A DNA stretch of 64,000 nt from Nocardioides daeguensis. Its GTDB lineage: Bacteria > Actinomycetota > Actinomycetes > Propionibacteriales > Nocardioidaceae. Both the position numbers and the translations under genes were made by a program. The stretch lies in the NCBI RefSeq assembly GCF_019192965.1, contig NZ_JAHTKU010000011.1:248001-312000 (forward strand), read 5' to 3'. The notes under the pieces are model-generated. The model worked only from the letters and a program-made list of their open reading frames with translations, had not been told where the DNA came from and did no database searches. Below, one piece after another: positions 63,511 to 64,000 of this stretch; position 1 is the first letter of the stretch; each line of letters opens with the position of its first letter.

Positions 63511-64000
63511 TCAGACGGAGACGTCGATGGTGCCGAGCGAGGCGATGGTGAGCCGGTAGCTGCTGCCGGCTAGGAGGGGCTCGGCGTCGGTGAGGGCGCC
63601 GGCGAGGACCAACGAGCCCGCCGGCAGGGCGTCGCCGCGGGCCGCGAGGTGGCCGGAGAGGTGCACGAGCGCGGCGTACGGGTCGCCGAGGATCGCGGCC
63701 CCGGTCGCCTCGTGCCGGACCTCGCCGTCCACGCTGAGCGTGCAGCGCAGGGTGGCGAGTTCCGGAACGTCCGCCCCAGGATGCAGGTCGCCGAGAACCA
63801 CGCCGGCGGCGCTGGTGTTGTCGGCGACGACGTCGGCGAGCCGGAACCGGTAGTCCTCGTACCGGGAGTCGATGATCTCGGCGGCGATCCCGACCGACGC
63901 CACCGCGGCCCGCGCCTCGGCGAGGGTGAGCCGGGAGGAGACCGGCCGGCCCAGCACGAACGCGATCTCCGGCTCGATCCGCGGCTGGATCCAGCCCGCG
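63511..64000 (-). CDS. 2-keto-4-pentenoate hydratase/fumarylacetoacetate hydrolase-like, 5' end outside the window
   Basis: The C-terminal 162 or so residues of a hydratase of the MhpD/DmpE group, used in meta-cleavage of aromatic compounds. The frame runs off the window edge and reads IQPRIEPEIAFVLGRPVSS; EPEIAF holds the metal-binding Glu residues. Further on are IIDSRYEDYRFRLADVVADN and GDPYAALVHLSGHLAARGDALPAGSLVLAGAL, typical of the family. 4-oxalocrotonate decarboxylase (DmpH) is related and cannot be excluded. Catabolic neighbours would be expected to the right of the window. Confidence 0.82.
   Translation of the reverse strand, partial: AGWIQPRIEPEIAFVLGRPVSSRLTLAEARAAVASVGIAAEIIDSRYEDYRFRLADVVADNTSAAGVVLGDLHPGADVPELATLRCTLSVDGEVRHEATGAAILGDPYAALVHLSGHLAARGDALPAGSLVLAGALTDAEPLLAGSSYRLTIASLGTIDVSV

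Overview
This window is high-GC actinobacterial chromosome. The gene content points to a Nocardioides-like member of the Propionibacteriales. That placement is an inference from gene families: a mycoredoxin, a Cds1-type cysteine desulfhydrase, an LprG-P55 pair, DUF3099/DUF5998/zinc-ribbon actinobacterial proteins, a HrdB/SigA with a Lys/Ala-rich N-terminus, GlnA2-GlnE, and many starts with a TANNNT box 6-7 nt upstream, as in leaderless actinobacterial mRNAs. No rRNA, tRNA, integrase, transposase or CRISPR array was seen. The only RNA gene found is rnpB.

Layout. 0.1-2.7 kb: a double-ACT protein, a small membrane protein and an ABC-F ATPase. 2.7-12.0 kb: a divergent module. Leftward are a peptide-type ABC importer (binding protein, two permeases, fused ATPase) and an S9 peptidase. 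Rightward are a mycoredoxin, a Cds1-like cysteine desulfhydrase and an XRE-cupin regulator. A perfect palindrome sits between the two promoters. 12.0-16.3 kb: DUF3099 protein, a phage-like SNF2 ATPase, an MTHFR-like enzyme and an acyl-CoA dehydrogenase divergent from a TetR gene, with a 48-bp operator-like inverted repeat between them. 17.0-21.8 kb: rnpB (minus strand), a small-gene cluster ending in a TetR gene, then an SDR/Old-Yellow-Enzyme pair divergent from a third TetR gene.

21.8-28.4 kb: an HhH-GPD protein, the principal sigma factor, a zinc-ribbon protein, topoisomerase IV/gyrase-type subunit B and a GNAT. 27.5-33.1 kb: a LysR gene divergent from a five-gene flavin monooxygenase operon (SfnG, SfnB/DszC-like, SsuD-like, FMN reductase, flavin reductase) for sulfone/sulfonate sulfur. 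33.2-46.6 kb: beta-carbonic anhydrase, P55-type MFS, LprG lipoprotein, topoisomerase subunit A, a GNAT/acyl-CoA-synthetase fusion (PatA-like), DUF5998, a phosphodiesterase/phosphatase-superfamily protein, a secreted protein, thymidine kinase and a transglycosylase-like protein that has lost its catalytic Glu.

46.6-64.0 kb: M3 peptidase, a probably frameshifted DUF559-like gene, PanB, a VOC protein, NAD synthetase, a PLP decarboxylase, a GGDEF-EAL protein paired with a FeeM/LuxI-like N-acyltransferase, a membrane protein divergent from a Cys-rich HTH regulator, GlnA2-GlnE, and a 2-keto-4-pentenoate hydratase cut by the window end.

The most unusual items are the divergent peptide-uptake/cysteine-breakdown module at 2.7-12.0 kb, the c-di-GMP enzyme beside an N-acyltransferase, and the transglycosylase-like pseudoenzyme. 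All functional links are inferred from sequence and gene order only.
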